64,000 nt of DNA, from assembly GCA_964345975.1 (NCBI GenBank), contig CAYFSS010000002.1, forward strand, positions 56,923 through 120,922, read 5' to 3'. The position numbers and the translations under genes were made by a program. The notes beneath the pieces are model-generated. The model saw only the letters and a program-made list of their open reading frames with translations, was not told the DNA's origin and ran no database searches. This document shows positions 1 through 9,464 of the stretch, piece by piece. Position 1 is the first letter of the stretch; each line of letters opens with the position of its first letter. This DNA comes from CAYFSS01 sp964345975. Its GTDB lineage: Bacteria > Bacillota > Clostridia > Saccharofermentanales > Fastidiosipilaceae.

Positions 1-43
1 TGTTTGCTCGTTACACTCAGTAAGGTTTAAATACTGTTCAAGT

Positions 44-156
44 AGAGACGAGCGTCTCTCACCTCCAGCTCTTGTGAAGAGGTTTGAATTATGAAGATAG
101 TGCTGTGCACATCTTATTTTTCATGGAGCTGGCGGTTGTCGGCTCTTATTTTATTT
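44..156 (+). promoter_or_regulatory. infC operon leader with attenuator-like terminator
   Basis: The leader holds a small hairpin (arms 44-49 and 54-59) and then an 8-bp hairpin (arms 126-133 and 138-145, loop GGTT) followed directly by TTATTTTATTT, the layout of an intrinsic terminator. It lies just before infC, where L20-type autoregulatory leaders are known in Firmicutes. That this one senses L20 or IF3 is inference; the terminator shape is seen directly. The left part of the leader may be cut off by the window edge. Confidence 0.6.
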
Positions 157-171
157 ATGGGGGTGTTTAGG

Positions 172-708
172 ATAGCTAGGAAGAAAAAGAACGATCAGCA
201 GCAGGTCAATGAGAAGATCACTGTAAGCCATGTTCGATTAATCGATCAGGACGGCCAACAGGTCGGTGTTATGCCGACATCACAAGCGTTGCAACGCGCT
301 TTGGATGCGAATCTGGACCTTGTACTCATTTCACCTAATCCGGATAATCCGGTCGCACGCATCATGGACTACGGGAAGTATCGTTTCGAACGATCCAAGC
401 AAGAACGTGAAGCGCGCAAGAAACAGAAGACCATCGAAGTCAAGGAAGTCGGCCTCAAGATCACGACAGAAGAGCACGATTTCAACGTGAAGGTGAGAAA
501 TGCTGAGCGTTTCCTCCGCGATGGAAATCGCGTGAAGGTGAATATCCGCTTTCGTGGCCGCGAAATGGCTTTCCAACACCAAGGTTACGATGTGATGGAT
601 AAATTTGCTACAGCGCTCAAAGATCACGGGACGATCGATCGCCCTGCTCGTATGGAAGGCCGAAACATGAATATGTTTCTTGCACCGATCTCTGACGATA
701 AGAAATGA
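172..708 (+). CDS. infC: Translation initiation factor IF-3
   Basis: IF-3 binds the 30S subunit, keeps it apart from 50S and checks the start codon. The 178-residue product has the N-domain signature NEKITVSHVRLIDQDG, a basic helical linker (FERSKQEREARKKQK) and the usual C domain ending in RPARMEGRNMNMFLAP. The reading frame is open back to 91, but that part runs through the terminator hairpin, and ATG at 157 has no ribosome-binding site. GGGGGTG at 159-165 sits six bases before ATA at 172, so I propose an AUA start. Non-standard AUU, AUC or AUA starts are known for infC and underlie its autoregulation. It is first in infC-rpmI-rplT. The function is certain; the exact start is inferred. Confidence 0.93.
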   Translation: MARKKKNDQQQVNEKITVSHVRLIDQDGQQVGVMPTSQALQRALDANLDLVLISPNPDNPVARIMDYGKYRFERSKQEREARKKQKTIEVKEVGLKITTEEHDFNVKVRNAERFLRDGNRVKVNIRFRGREMAFQHQGYDVMDKFATALKDHGTIDRPARMEGRNMNMFLAPISDDKK

Positions 709-741
709 TTCCTGCTTGTACGCAGTTTAGGAGGATAGAAG

Positions 742-939
742 ATGCCAAAACAGAAATCACACAGTGCTTCTAAGAAGCGCTTCAAGTTGACAAAGACCGG
801 CAAGGTCAAGCGTCCTCATGCGCATATCGCGCATAAATTGACGCGCAAGACTGCTAAGCAGAAACGTCGACTCCGCGGCACCACCGTTGCTCACCCAACG
901 GATGCTAAGCGCATCAAGTCGATGTTGCCCTATTTGTAA
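742..939 (+). CDS. rpmI: 50S ribosomal protein L35
   Basis: This 65-residue, very basic protein has the L35 signature MPKQKSHSASKKRFKLTKTG and a C terminus rich in Lys and Arg (LTRKTAKQKRRLRG). L35 is a small component of the large ribosomal subunit. A strong ribosome-binding site (AGGAGG) precedes the ATG. It lies 33 bases after infC and 11 before rplT, the standard operon order, and is presumably under the same leader control. Confidence 0.97.
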   Translation: MPKQKSHSASKKRFKLTKTGKVKRPHAHIAHKLTRKTAKQKRRLRGTTVAHPTDAKRIKSMLPYL

Positions 940-950
940 GGAGGACGTTC

Positions 951-1304
951 ATGGCTAGAGTTAAACGTGGGACGACCCGTCGCAGTCGTCATAAGAAAAT
1001 TCTCAAAATGGCCAAAGGCTATTTTGGTCGCAAGAGTAAGCTCTATCGCTTTGCCAATCAGCAAGTTCTAAAGAGCGGTAACTATGCTTATCGTGACCGT
1101 CGTCAACGTAAGCGTGACTTCCGTCGTCTTTGGATTACACGAATCAACGCTGCTTGCCGTCAAAATGATATGAATTATAGTCGTTTCATGAATGGTTTGA
1201 GGCTGGCAGGCATCGAGCTCGATCGTAAGATCTTAGCTGACATTGCTGTCAATGATCCGCAGACATTCACTCAACTTGTCGATCAAGCCAAGTCTGCACT
1301 ATAA
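951..1304 (+). CDS. rplT: 50S ribosomal protein L20
   Basis: L20 binds 23S rRNA early in 50S assembly and in several bacteria represses its own operon by binding the mRNA leader. The 117-residue protein shows the standard start MARVKRGTTRRSRHKKILK, the YRDRRQRKRDFRRLWITRIN segment and the C-terminal globular part ending near QLVDQAKSAL. AAGGAGG precedes the ATG. It is last in the operon and is followed by an intrinsic terminator. Confidence 0.97.
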   Translation: MARVKRGTTRRSRHKKILKMAKGYFGRKSKLYRFANQQVLKSGNYAYRDRRQRKRDFRRLWITRINAACRQNDMNYSRFMNGLRLAGIELDRKILADIAVNDPQTFTQLVDQAKSAL

Positions 1305-1326
1305 GTCTTTTGTTTGAGTGTTTTGA

Positions 1327-1351
1327 ACCGGCCTTCGGGTCGGTTTTTTTG
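1327..1351 (+). terminator. Intrinsic terminator after rplT
   Basis: A 7-bp stem (ACCGGCC with GGTCGGT, one G-U pair) closes a TTCG tetraloop and is followed by seven T. It ends the infC-rpmI-rplT operon. Confidence 0.9.
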
Positions 1352-1408
1352 TGCAAAAATTGATCAAGTACTATAGTAAGTCCGTGGCTATTGTGAGAGA
1401 GGAATATC

Positions 1409-2185
1409 GTGGCAATTCAAGAAATTAGGTCAAGAAACAACCCACTGATCAAGCAAGTCAAGCAAGCACGTCTCGCCAAAGGAGAGTGGCGGGATGTTTT
1501 ACTCATTGAAGGCAAGACTTTAGTTGATGAAGCTGTGAAATCAGGTTTGAAATCATTGGCACTCTTCATCAAGGAAGGAATAGATTTAGAGACAATACCC
1601 GCCGATCTCAAGGGTCCAATCTATGTTCTTCCGAATTCTCTCTTCGAGGAAATTTGCACGACCGTCAAGCCGCAAGGCATGCTTCTCGTTGCCGAGGGAT
1701 TCTTGACACCGGATTTCTACGAACAGCAATGGAATACCGTCTTATATCTCGAAGAGATTCAAGATCCGGGGAATTTGGGGACCATCTTGAGAAGTGCTGA
1801 AGCTTTCGGTGTGAACGGAGTGGTTCTGGGTTCAGGATCTGTCAATCCTAGAAATGAAAAGGTACTCCGCTCTGCCATGGGGGCAGCGTTTCGCTTGCCT
1901 ATTGTCAGAGGAATTTCAATTGACACCTTAAGGCATTACGCTGATGAACGCGGGATGAGAATCGCTGCTGCAGAAATGAGTGAAACGTCTGCGCAAGCCT
2001 ATTTCGAGTCTCAGCGCGATACACCTTTGATTATTGTTATTGGAAACGAAGCACGAGGTCTAAGCTCAGCGTGCAAAGATCTTGCCGATGACCTCATTAG
2101 TATTCCAATGGCAGAGATCAGCGAGTCTCTCAATGCCGCTGTCGCCGCCAGTATATTGCTCTACGAGCGTTATAGAACGCTTTAG
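1409..2185 (+). CDS. SpoU/TrmH-family RNA 2'-O-ribose methyltransferase
   Basis: This family moves a methyl group from SAM to a ribose 2'-OH in rRNA or tRNA. The 258-residue product has an N-terminal substrate-binding part (SRNNPLIKQVKQAR, residues 8-21) and the three SPOUT motifs: EIQDPGNLGTILRSAEA near 114-131, VIGNEARGL near 209-218 and IPMAEISESLNAAVAASILL near 232-251. The start is GTG at 1409 behind GAGAGAGG. It resembles the RlmB/YsgA group; the target nucleotide cannot be told from sequence. It sits next to rplT, consistent with a ribosome link. Its stop overlaps the stop of the converging apt by three to four bases. Confidence 0.88.
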   Translation: MAIQEIRSRNNPLIKQVKQARLAKGEWRDVLLIEGKTLVDEAVKSGLKSLALFIKEGIDLETIPADLKGPIYVLPNSLFEEICTTVKPQGMLLVAEGFLTPDFYEQQWNTVLYLEEIQDPGNLGTILRSAEAFGVNGVVLGSGSVNPRNEKVLRSAMGAAFRLPIVRGISIDTLRHYADERGMRIAAAEMSETSAQAYFESQRDTPLIIVIGNEARGLSSACKDLADDLISIPMAEISESLNAAVAASILLYERYRTL

Positions 2186-2712
2186 ATTTCGTTCTGCTCA
2201 ATCTCCATGAGACTCAAGACTTTGACCTTTGGATCGAGCATCTCACGACCGTTCAATCCCATGAGCTCGACAAAGAAAAGATGTGCTTCAACTTTAGCGC
2301 CGGCTAGTTCAACCAATTTTTGACAAGCGTATGCAGTCCCACCGGTAGCCAAAAGGTCGTCGATGATTAGAACTTTCTCACCGGGAGTCAATGCATCCTT
2401 GTGCATTTGGAGCTCGTCGTCACCATATTCTTTCTCATAACAATAACTATGCGTTTCGGCCGGCAACTTACCGGGTTTCCGTACGGGTATAAACCCACGG
2501 CCAAACCGTAACGCCAAGGGGGCACCAAAGATGAACCCGCGAGATTCTACGCCTACAATATGATCAAATTCAAGATCACCGATGAGGTCGGCCATTTCTG
2601 TAATGGCTCGTTCAAAGAGTTCTGCATCTTGAAGAATAGGCGTTATATCGATGAAATCGATGCCTTCGCTCGGGAAATGCGGGACATGGCGCAAATATTT
2701 ATCTAAAGTCAT
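2182..2712 (-). CDS. apt: Adenine phosphoribosyltransferase
   Basis: Apt salvages adenine with PRPP to give AMP in the cytosol. The 176-residue protein is of normal length. It has the N-terminal FPSEGIDFIDITPIL segment, VGVESRGFIFGAPLA, and the PRPP-binding motif VLIIDDLLATGGTA near residues 113-126. It converges with the methyltransferase gene and lies 62 bases downstream of mgtE on the same strand, so the two may be co-transcribed. In many Firmicutes apt neighbours relA; here it does not. Confidence 0.95.
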   Translation of the reverse strand: MTLDKYLRHVPHFPSEGIDFIDITPILQDAELFERAITEMADLIGDLEFDHIVGVESRGFIFGAPLALRFGRGFIPVRKPGKLPAETHSYCYEKEYGDDELQMHKDALTPGEKVLIIDDLLATGGTAYACQKLVELAGAKVEAHLFFVELMGLNGREMLDPKVKVLSLMEIEQNEI

Positions 2713-2774
2713 AAGAACCTACTTATTCTAGACTGCCTAAAGCAGACTGATTGTCTTATTAAAGAACCCAGATC

Positions 2775-4172
2775 TTAATTGAAAAGTCGAAAGAATACTT
2801 CAAGAAAGAGGAAATAAAGCAAGAGACCGGACAATTCACTCAAACTACTAAGTAAGGGTGTCGATGCAACTCCGGCATCGAAATTGATCCTGCGGCCTAA
2901 TAAGGGGAAGAAACTACTAAACAGCTTTGCTAGGAACACAGCGAGCATCATGCTGACACCTAAGGCTAAAGAAATGGCCCAAGGTATAGGGAAGAGAGCT
3001 TGAGAAATGAGAAGGGACAAAAGACCCAAGAAGATACCACTCAGCAAACCTAAGAGGGATTCTCGGCCTAATATGCTCTTTTCATCCTCGTTTTCAATCT
3101 CATCCAAGGAAAGAGCTCGGGCCAGTAGACTGGTCGTTTGAGCACCAGCCCCGCCACTTGTTGCCAATAGCAGTGGGATAAAACAAACCAAGAGAGGATA
3201 AACTTGAATCAGTTCAGACTCGACGAATATGATCCAAGCAGCAATGAATCCACCAAGCATAAACAACAGTAACCATGGCAGTCGGTGGCGTAAGGATACA
3301 TCGACAGGTGTTTTGAGATATTCTTCTTCAGAAGGCGTAACACCTGCAATGACAGAGATATCTTCAGTCGCAGTTTCTGTCATATGATCCAACGCATCGT
3401 CTATCGTAATGAGCCCGACGAAACGATTCTCCTGATCGACAACCGGGATGGAAATTAGGTCATAGCGTTGCATTAAGCGCGTAGCTTCATTGGCATCGCT
3501 ATCGGTTCTCACACTGATGACTTCTTCACGCATCAAATCGGATATTTTCTCGTCGTCATCGGCCCGCATGATCTCACGAACACTGGTTACACCTATGAGG
3601 ACACGGCTAGGATTCAGGATATAGGCAATATAAGCTTCTTCAATCTTAGCTTTGCGATAGAGCGAACGCAGGCTCTCGAGCGCTTCAAAAACGGTTTGAT
3701 CGGACTTGAGTTCTAAAGCTTCAGACGTCATGAGAGCCCCGGCGGAGTCTTCAGGATACTCAAGGAGTTTATTGACTTGTCTTCGTCGTTCAATCGGTGT
3801 CACTTGCATGATGCGACGCACAACGTTGGCCGGAAGTTCTCCTAAAATGTCTGCCATGTCATCGGTATATAGACTATCCAAGACAGTAGCTAATTCCGGT
3901 TTACTTAAATGATCCACTAATTCTGCTTGCTCTTCATGATCAAGGTATGAGAAGAATTCTGCCGCATAATCTTTCGGAAAAGCTCTAAACAGCAATAGCT
4001 GTTGCGGCTGCGGTAAGTGATCCCAGGCATCTGCAAAGTCCACAGGATAGATCGTTCTCATAACTTCGAAAAATCGTTCGTGCTCTTTGTTTAAGAGGAG
4101 CTGAATGAGCTCTTCAATATCTTTCGCTTCCGGGGGAGCCGGGTCAGTATGCTTAAGCAAGTCGTCCGACAT
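2775..4172 (-). CDS. mgtE: Magnesium transporter MgtE
   Basis: MgtE is a dimeric Mg2+ channel gated by cytosolic Mg2+. The 465-residue protein shows the expected order: N domain of helical repeats (about 15-130, with VDHLSKPELATVLDSL), a pair of CBS domains (about 135-260, with SVRTDSDANEATRLMQRYDL and VDQENRFVGLITIDDALDH), a linker helix and about five membrane segments (290-465). TSGGAGAQTTSL near 340-351 is the conserved pore region. GGAGGAAGG precedes the ATG. I looked for an M-box or ykoK riboswitch in the short upstream stretch and found none. Confidence 0.94.
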   Translation of the reverse strand: MSDDLLKHTDPAPPEAKDIEELIQLLLNKEHERFFEVMRTIYPVDFADAWDHLPQPQQLLLFRAFPKDYAAEFFSYLDHEEQAELVDHLSKPELATVLDSLYTDDMADILGELPANVVRRIMQVTPIERRRQVNKLLEYPEDSAGALMTSEALELKSDQTVFEALESLRSLYRKAKIEEAYIAYILNPSRVLIGVTSVREIMRADDDEKISDLMREEVISVRTDSDANEATRLMQRYDLISIPVVDQENRFVGLITIDDALDHMTETATEDISVIAGVTPSEEEYLKTPVDVSLRHRLPWLLLFMLGGFIAAWIIFVESELIQVYPLLVCFIPLLLATSGGAGAQTTSLLARALSLDEIENEDEKSILGRESLLGLLSGIFLGLLSLLISQALFPIPWAISLALGVSMMLAVFLAKLFSSFFPLLGRRINFDAGVASTPLLSSLSELSGLLLYFLFLEVFFRLFN

Positions 4173-4275
4173 GCACCTTCCTCCTCGTCTTGAGCGCTCT
4201 GCTCATGTTAATATTAAAGACGAATAAAAAGAGTTTCGCAACTTAAGTAAATACTGAACAATGGAGGCTGAGAAA

Positions 4276-6381
4276 ATGAATCAAAATGCAGCTTATCTCT
4301 TTAACCAAGGTGAGAACGTAAGGGCTTATGATCTCTTGGGCTCTTTCCCGCTATCAACCTCTGATGTCGATGGTTGGGAGTTCAGGGTTTGGGCACCCAA
4401 CGCACGCCATGTCAGTGTCGTAGGAGACTTTACGGATTGGATACCTAACCAAGTTTATTTGCAGCCCTATGGAACAACAGGGATATGGGTCGGTGAAGCA
4501 CAGCATGCCCGCGAAGCACAATGTTACAAATATGCTATTGAGGATGCATCCGGCAATCTACATTACAAGGCAGATCCTTATGCCAGAAGACAAGAAACCC
4601 GACCGGGAACTGCAAGCATCCTTTATCGTACGCCTGACTTTGAATGGAACGATGCCTCGTTCTTCGAGAATTTACCGGGAGCACGTGAATCTCAAGCTTT
4701 GAATATCTACGAAGTCCATCTCGCAAGTTGGCGACGAGATGAACATGGCAATGAACTGAACTACCGTGATCTGGCAGATCAACTTGCTGAACATGCCGTT
4801 GAGATGGGCTTCAATGCCATTGAGATCATGCCGGTTACGGAGTACCCGTTAGATGCATCTTGGGGCTATCAAGTGACAGGTTACTTTGCACCGAGCGGGC
4901 GATATGGTAAACCCGAGGACTTCAAATATTTTGTCAACCATCTTCATGAAGCAGGGATACGTGTCATTCTCGACTGGGTGCCGGCACATTTCCCAAAGGA
5001 TGCTTTCGGTCTATACCATTTTGACGGGACTCCAACCTATGAATATGCTGATCCTCGCCTAGGTGAACATGCCCACTGGGGAACGATGGTCTTCGATTAC
5101 TCCAAGGCAGAGGTCCGTTCATTTCTTCTCTCCAGTGCCTGGTATTGGATTGAGGAGTTTCATATTGACGGTCTTCGGGTAGATGCCGTGAGCTCAATGA
5201 TCTATCTCGATTACGGCCGTGATGAATTTGTCGCGAATCGTTACGGTGGCAATGAGAATCTTGAGGCGACAGCTTTCTTAAAGGATCTAAATCGTCGTGT
5301 GCGTGATGAATTCCCCCAATGCATTTTGAGTGCTGAAGAGTCAACAGCCTTCCCGTATTTAACGAAATCGGTTGATGATGGTGGTGTTGGCTTTACGCAT
5401 AAGTGGAATATGGGTTGGATGCATGACACACTCGAATACTTTAGCCATGATTATCCACTCCGGCACCTTGCTCATAACAGCATGACCTTCTCCATGACTT
5501 ATGCTTTCGCAGAGCAGTATATCTTGGCCCTCTCACATGATGAGGTCGTCCATGGGAAGAAGAGTCTAATTGGGCGTATGCCGGGAGATCTCTGGCAGCA
5601 ATTTGCCAGTCTGCGAAATCTCATCGGGTGGCAAATCGGACATCCCGGTGCCAAGCTTCTTTTCATGGGTATGGAATTTGCTCAGTTTATTGAATGGAGG
5701 TTTGCCGAGTCTCTTGAATGGTTCCTCCTAGATTATGAGCAACATCAGAAGTACAAAAACTATGTCAGAGCCTTAAATCATCTGTATTTGGAAGAACCTG
5801 CCCTCCATGAATTGGATGATCGCTGGGAAGGTTTCCAATGGCAAGTTGTGGATGATACGAAACATGAAGTCTATGCCTTCTCGCGTCATGGGGACGACCC
5901 TAGAGATTGCATCGTCTTTGTTCTTAACATGATCCCACAAGAATTAAAATCTTATCGCTTGCCTGTACCTTATGAGGGTGAGTATGAGCTCTTGCTGAAT
6001 AGCGATGAACATCAATGGTTTGGCTCCGATAATTGGGAGCTCAACGGGTATAAACCGGGACTTAAAACGCAAACGACGTTAGGTGAGTTGAGGAAAATCT
6101 ATCCGGACGCAATTTCGGCAAATATTATTGAAGACAAACTGAGAAGAACAAAACACGATCTCGAGCAAGCGATATGGACGTACTATGAAGCGTATGTGGA
6201 AGGGACAGAAAATCCGTTCATGCAGGAGCAGGGTAGCGCACAACGCGGACCACTTCGTTCACATTTCAACACATTCTTAGAAAACGTCCCCATGCTCATT
6301 CAGAAGAACAATCGCCCCTATCTCGAACTTAATCTACCGCCCTTATCAACCCTCGTCTTGAAATATCGTAAGGAGCTGTAA
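4276..6381 (+). CDS. glgB: 1,4-alpha-glucan (glycogen) branching enzyme
   Basis: GlgB makes alpha-1,6 branches in glycogen. The protein has a CBM48 domain (about 35-125, WEFRVWAPNARHVSVVGDF), a GH13 barrel with the nucleophile in DGLRVDAVS (Asp303), the acid in LSAEESTAFP (about Glu354) and the third carboxylate in LSHDEVVHGKKS (Asp422), and a C-terminal beta domain. The frame opens at 4261, but GGAGG lies inside that stretch at 4263-4267, eight bases before ATG 4276, so I chose 4276 (701 residues). About 65 helical, charged residues (roughly 595-660) interrupt the C-terminal domain, which is unusual. No other glycogen genes are nearby. Confidence 0.95.
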   Translation: MNQNAAYLFNQGENVRAYDLLGSFPLSTSDVDGWEFRVWAPNARHVSVVGDFTDWIPNQVYLQPYGTTGIWVGEAQHAREAQCYKYAIEDASGNLHYKADPYARRQETRPGTASILYRTPDFEWNDASFFENLPGARESQALNIYEVHLASWRRDEHGNELNYRDLADQLAEHAVEMGFNAIEIMPVTEYPLDASWGYQVTGYFAPSGRYGKPEDFKYFVNHLHEAGIRVILDWVPAHFPKDAFGLYHFDGTPTYEYADPRLGEHAHWGTMVFDYSKAEVRSFLLSSAWYWIEEFHIDGLRVDAVSSMIYLDYGRDEFVANRYGGNENLEATAFLKDLNRRVRDEFPQCILSAEESTAFPYLTKSVDDGGVGFTHKWNMGWMHDTLEYFSHDYPLRHLAHNSMTFSMTYAFAEQYILALSHDEVVHGKKSLIGRMPGDLWQQFASLRNLIGWQIGHPGAKLLFMGMEFAQFIEWRFAESLEWFLLDYEQHQKYKNYVRALNHLYLEEPALHELDDRWEGFQWQVVDDTKHEVYAFSRHGDDPRDCIVFVLNMIPQELKSYRLPVPYEGEYELLLNSDEHQWFGSDNWELNGYKPGLKTQTTLGELRKIYPDAISANIIEDKLRRTKHDLEQAIWTYYEAYVEGTENPFMQEQGSAQRGPLRSHFNTFLENVPMLIQKNNRPYLELNLPPLSTLVLKYRKEL

Positions 6382-6406
6382 ACAAGTAAAGAAACCTTAA
6401 GCGCAT

Positions 6407-6434
6407 AAAAAGACGCCATCGAAATCCGATGGCG
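6407..6434 (-). terminator. Intrinsic terminator of the M16C peptidase gene
   Basis: Read on the minus strand, an 8-bp perfect stem (arms at 6427-6434 and 6414-6421, five-base loop) is followed by TCTTTTTA. On the plus strand there is no T run, so it serves the peptidase gene rather than glgB. Confidence 0.85.
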
Positions 6435-6465
6435 CCTAAAGGTGATTTCTAAAGATTATTCCGGA

Positions 6466-9396
6466 TTAATCATCAAGTTCGTGAATCCCGTTTTCATTGA
6501 CGAACTTGATCGATTTGAAGAGCTCTTTAGCTTCTAAGATAGCCTCACGACCTCCAACGACACATCGAACACTTTCTTGTCCGAAGCCACCCTCAAAAGC
6601 TCCTTCGAAGCCTTTGAGATCCCGAACCTTAGTGTCCAGGGCCTCCTGGAGTAAGGTTCTACGGTTCTCTCGGCTGTCCCCACTTAGTTTAAGTTGCAGC
6701 ATGATTGCACCTGTTCTACGAGGTGTTAGGGGTGGATCAAAGCCGGCAACGGAACCGATAATCGCGGTGTCCACAGCCTCCTGATCGAGTTCTACTCCTG
6801 CTAAGAAATTCCTAATCCCGGCATAGGCATCAAAGGTTCGGCGAAGATTTGGATCCCGGTAACTGCTAGCCATTACAGATCCATTTCTTTGGATCTTTAG
6901 ACCGGCACCATAAGCTCCTCCAATCGCTCGCACTTGATTATGGAGATAGCCACGGCTAAGGAAATTACGGACCACCATATCACTACCTCGATATGGGTAG
7001 ACATCGCGATCCAGTTCGAATCGTTCTACGACATATTGAACCTGTGAAGGCACTATCATGCCTTCATTGAGAATACCAAGCGCTTCAAACTTCGTTTTAG
7101 CCCCGACTTTCTCTGTGCTTAATTGGTTAATGAATGTGCTTAAGTCTTCTGCCTCTTTAATGCTTTCTTCACTGCTAACCGCTGCAACAAGACCATCTCG
7201 TCGTAAATATTTGACAGAAAAGCCATCGATCTCAGTCTTAAAGCTTTCCCACTTCTCCTGCCACCGGTTTAGCAGATCACAAAGTGCATCGTAATAAGCA
7301 AAACCGGAACATTGATCTTCAACTCGGGCTGCCGGGTTAAGGTAAGCCTCACTGCGTAAGGCAGCAGCAGAATCACCACTATTGATGAACCCCTGTTCCA
7401 TACTGATCCGTTGGCGAATCAGAAGCTCACGGATTCTTCGTTCTTGCTTAAACGTGGTTTCATGCAGAATTTTACTCAATAGATCAAGACCGGAGGTCCA
7501 TTTCTCGGCGAGCGTTTTCATTCTGACCAAGAGGCGGACAGAATAATCTTCATCGACAGTTCTCGAAACGATCATGTTCGTTGAGATCCCGCCCGTTTCT
7601 AAATAAATCTGATCTTGAAGCGCACGATAATCCAACTCGCCGCAATTGAGCTCACCTAAGAGCATCGTCCACATGGAGAGTTTGCTGAGCTCATCCAATT
7701 CAGCATCGCTGAGATCGAAAGCCAATTCTAAATAGGTGGTGCCTGACGATTGGACGGTCTGGCAAAGCACAGGTATATGCTCGATGGAAATCTCTTGGCT
7801 CTCGAAATTCAGAATGTCTGTAGAAACTGACGTTGGATCCAATTGAGGAATCGTCGCCTTAGCTTCCGCTGTATCCGGTTCCTCTTGCCAAACATGGAGG
7901 TCTTCGGCTTCTTTAGCTATGGTTTCCAGCTCAGCTTCATTCATTGCCTGACGCTTATCTTCGAGCTTCTGTGCCAAAGCCTGAGCTTCGGTTTCGTTGA
8001 GACCGGGTTTAGGATTGAGTTCAAAAAGCACTCCGAAAGGCTGATCGAAGAGCTTTCTCAAAGCATCTTCGAAGAGTCCAAGTCTGCCGGATTCCAGCTC
8101 GTCTCTAAGTTCAGACAAGGGTTCATGAAAGGCCCATTGCTCAAAGACATCTTCATCGAAGACCCAAGTACCAAAAGCCTGAAGAGCATAGATGATGCCG
8201 CGGGTGGGATACTCCGAGCACTCTCTAAGGTCGAAGTCGATACGATTTAGAGAGGCCAAGAGAGACTGGGTGTCAAGGCCTTTGGATAAAATATCATCCA
8301 AACTCTTGTGGAAGATTTCTTTGAATTGATCTCCGATGCCGGCTTTCGCATTCTTGAGACCAATGCCATAGGCTTGTTGCACAAAGTCGAAATTCAGGCT
8401 AAAGACATCTTCTGCAATCCCGGCGTCCATCATGGCTTCCCGCAAAGGGGCAGCAGACTCATCGATGAGGGCTGAGAAGAGAGCTTGATAGCGAAGCTGT
8501 TCTTTCATATCGAGCTTATCAGCCAAGGCATACACTAAGGCATAGAATGACTTGTTTTCCGGATTGCTGTCCACCTCGATCGCATACTCTGCGCCGGCTT
8601 TTGTAAGGATAGAGAAGGGTTCTTGGGCTACGATGGATGAATCGAAATTCAGTGCATCAAATTGACTCAAATAATCTTTGTCGAGGTAGGTGAGGCGCTC
8701 CGTCATATCACAGTCACCATAGATGAAGACGCAAGAATTTGAAGGATGATAGTAACGACGATGAAAGTCGAGGAAATCCTCGTAGGTAAGATCGGGGATA
8801 TTCTTTGGGTCTCCGCCGGACTCATGGGCATAAGGAGTCTCAGGGAAGAGAGCTGTTTGAATTCCTTGATAGAGAACTGACATGGGATTGCTATAAGCAC
8901 CACGCATCTCATTATAGACAACACCGGACAAGCCCAGACGATCGTTGTCTAGCTCATAGTGCCAAGCTTCCTGCTTGAAGATACGTTCATCGTGGTAGAT
9001 CGCAGGGAAGAAGACCGCATCGAGATAGACATCCATCAGGTTTTCGAAGTCCTCATCGTTGCGACTTGCAACAGGATAGAGGGTGCGATCAGGGTAGGTC
9101 ATGGCGTTGAGGAATGTCTGAAGAGACCCTTGAATTAAATTCATAAAAGGTTCTTTCGTTTTATACTTCCTGGATCCTGAGAGAACACAGTGTTCAACGA
9201 TATGAGGGACTCCGGTTGAATCTTCGGGTGGGGTTCGAAAGCCAATCGTAAAGACTTTATTCTCATCATCGTTTGAAGCTAGAAAGATCTTAGCTCCTGT
9301 CTTCTTGTGTTCAAGTTCTATTACTTGAGACTGCATTTCCTCTAGCCGGCGCTCGCGCAGCAAGGTGTAAGTTTCTGGGATTTGAATATTTCGCAT
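6466..9396 (-). CDS. M16C-family zinc metallopeptidase (PreP/HypA-like)
   Basis: The 976-residue length and domain order fit the one-chain M16C peptidases related to mitochondrial presequence protease, which degrade short peptides inside a closed chamber. The inverted zinc motif HIVEH is at 65-69, with the downstream metal ligand in VVYNEMRGAYSNP (Glu about 163). The middle (roughly 470-710) is helical and charged like the M16C-associated domain; the C-terminal half has the YRGSDMVVRNFLSRGY segment expected to bind substrate. There is no signal peptide or membrane segment, so it should be cytosolic. Substrates are unknown. It is transcribed alone. Confidence 0.9.
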   Translation of the reverse strand: MRNIQIPETYTLLRERRLEEMQSQVIELEHKKTGAKIFLASNDDENKVFTIGFRTPPEDSTGVPHIVEHCVLSGSRKYKTKEPFMNLIQGSLQTFLNAMTYPDRTLYPVASRNDEDFENLMDVYLDAVFFPAIYHDERIFKQEAWHYELDNDRLGLSGVVYNEMRGAYSNPMSVLYQGIQTALFPETPYAHESGGDPKNIPDLTYEDFLDFHRRYYHPSNSCVFIYGDCDMTERLTYLDKDYLSQFDALNFDSSIVAQEPFSILTKAGAEYAIEVDSNPENKSFYALVYALADKLDMKEQLRYQALFSALIDESAAPLREAMMDAGIAEDVFSLNFDFVQQAYGIGLKNAKAGIGDQFKEIFHKSLDDILSKGLDTQSLLASLNRIDFDLRECSEYPTRGIIYALQAFGTWVFDEDVFEQWAFHEPLSELRDELESGRLGLFEDALRKLFDQPFGVLFELNPKPGLNETEAQALAQKLEDKRQAMNEAELETIAKEAEDLHVWQEEPDTAEAKATIPQLDPTSVSTDILNFESQEISIEHIPVLCQTVQSSGTTYLELAFDLSDAELDELSKLSMWTMLLGELNCGELDYRALQDQIYLETGGISTNMIVSRTVDEDYSVRLLVRMKTLAEKWTSGLDLLSKILHETTFKQERRIRELLIRQRISMEQGFINSGDSAAALRSEAYLNPAARVEDQCSGFAYYDALCDLLNRWQEKWESFKTEIDGFSVKYLRRDGLVAAVSSEESIKEAEDLSTFINQLSTEKVGAKTKFEALGILNEGMIVPSQVQYVVERFELDRDVYPYRGSDMVVRNFLSRGYLHNQVRAIGGAYGAGLKIQRNGSVMASSYRDPNLRRTFDAYAGIRNFLAGVELDQEAVDTAIIGSVAGFDPPLTPRRTGAIMLQLKLSGDSRENRRTLLQEALDTKVRDLKGFEGAFEGGFGQESVRCVVGGREAILEAKELFKSIKFVNENGIHELDD

Positions 9397-9464
9397 ACGA
9401 AGTACCTCGTTTCAACTACATGCAAAGATTTACCTATAGAGCATTATTCACACTTTCATCAGCC

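Noticed and set aside
91..171. N-terminal extension of the infC reading frame
   Set aside because: It is translated through a terminator hairpin and lacks a ribosome-binding site; the hydrophobic stretch has no match in IF-3.
4173..4275. Mg2+ riboswitch before mgtE or glgB
   Set aside because: The shared upstream region is only about 100 bases and shows no M-box stems.
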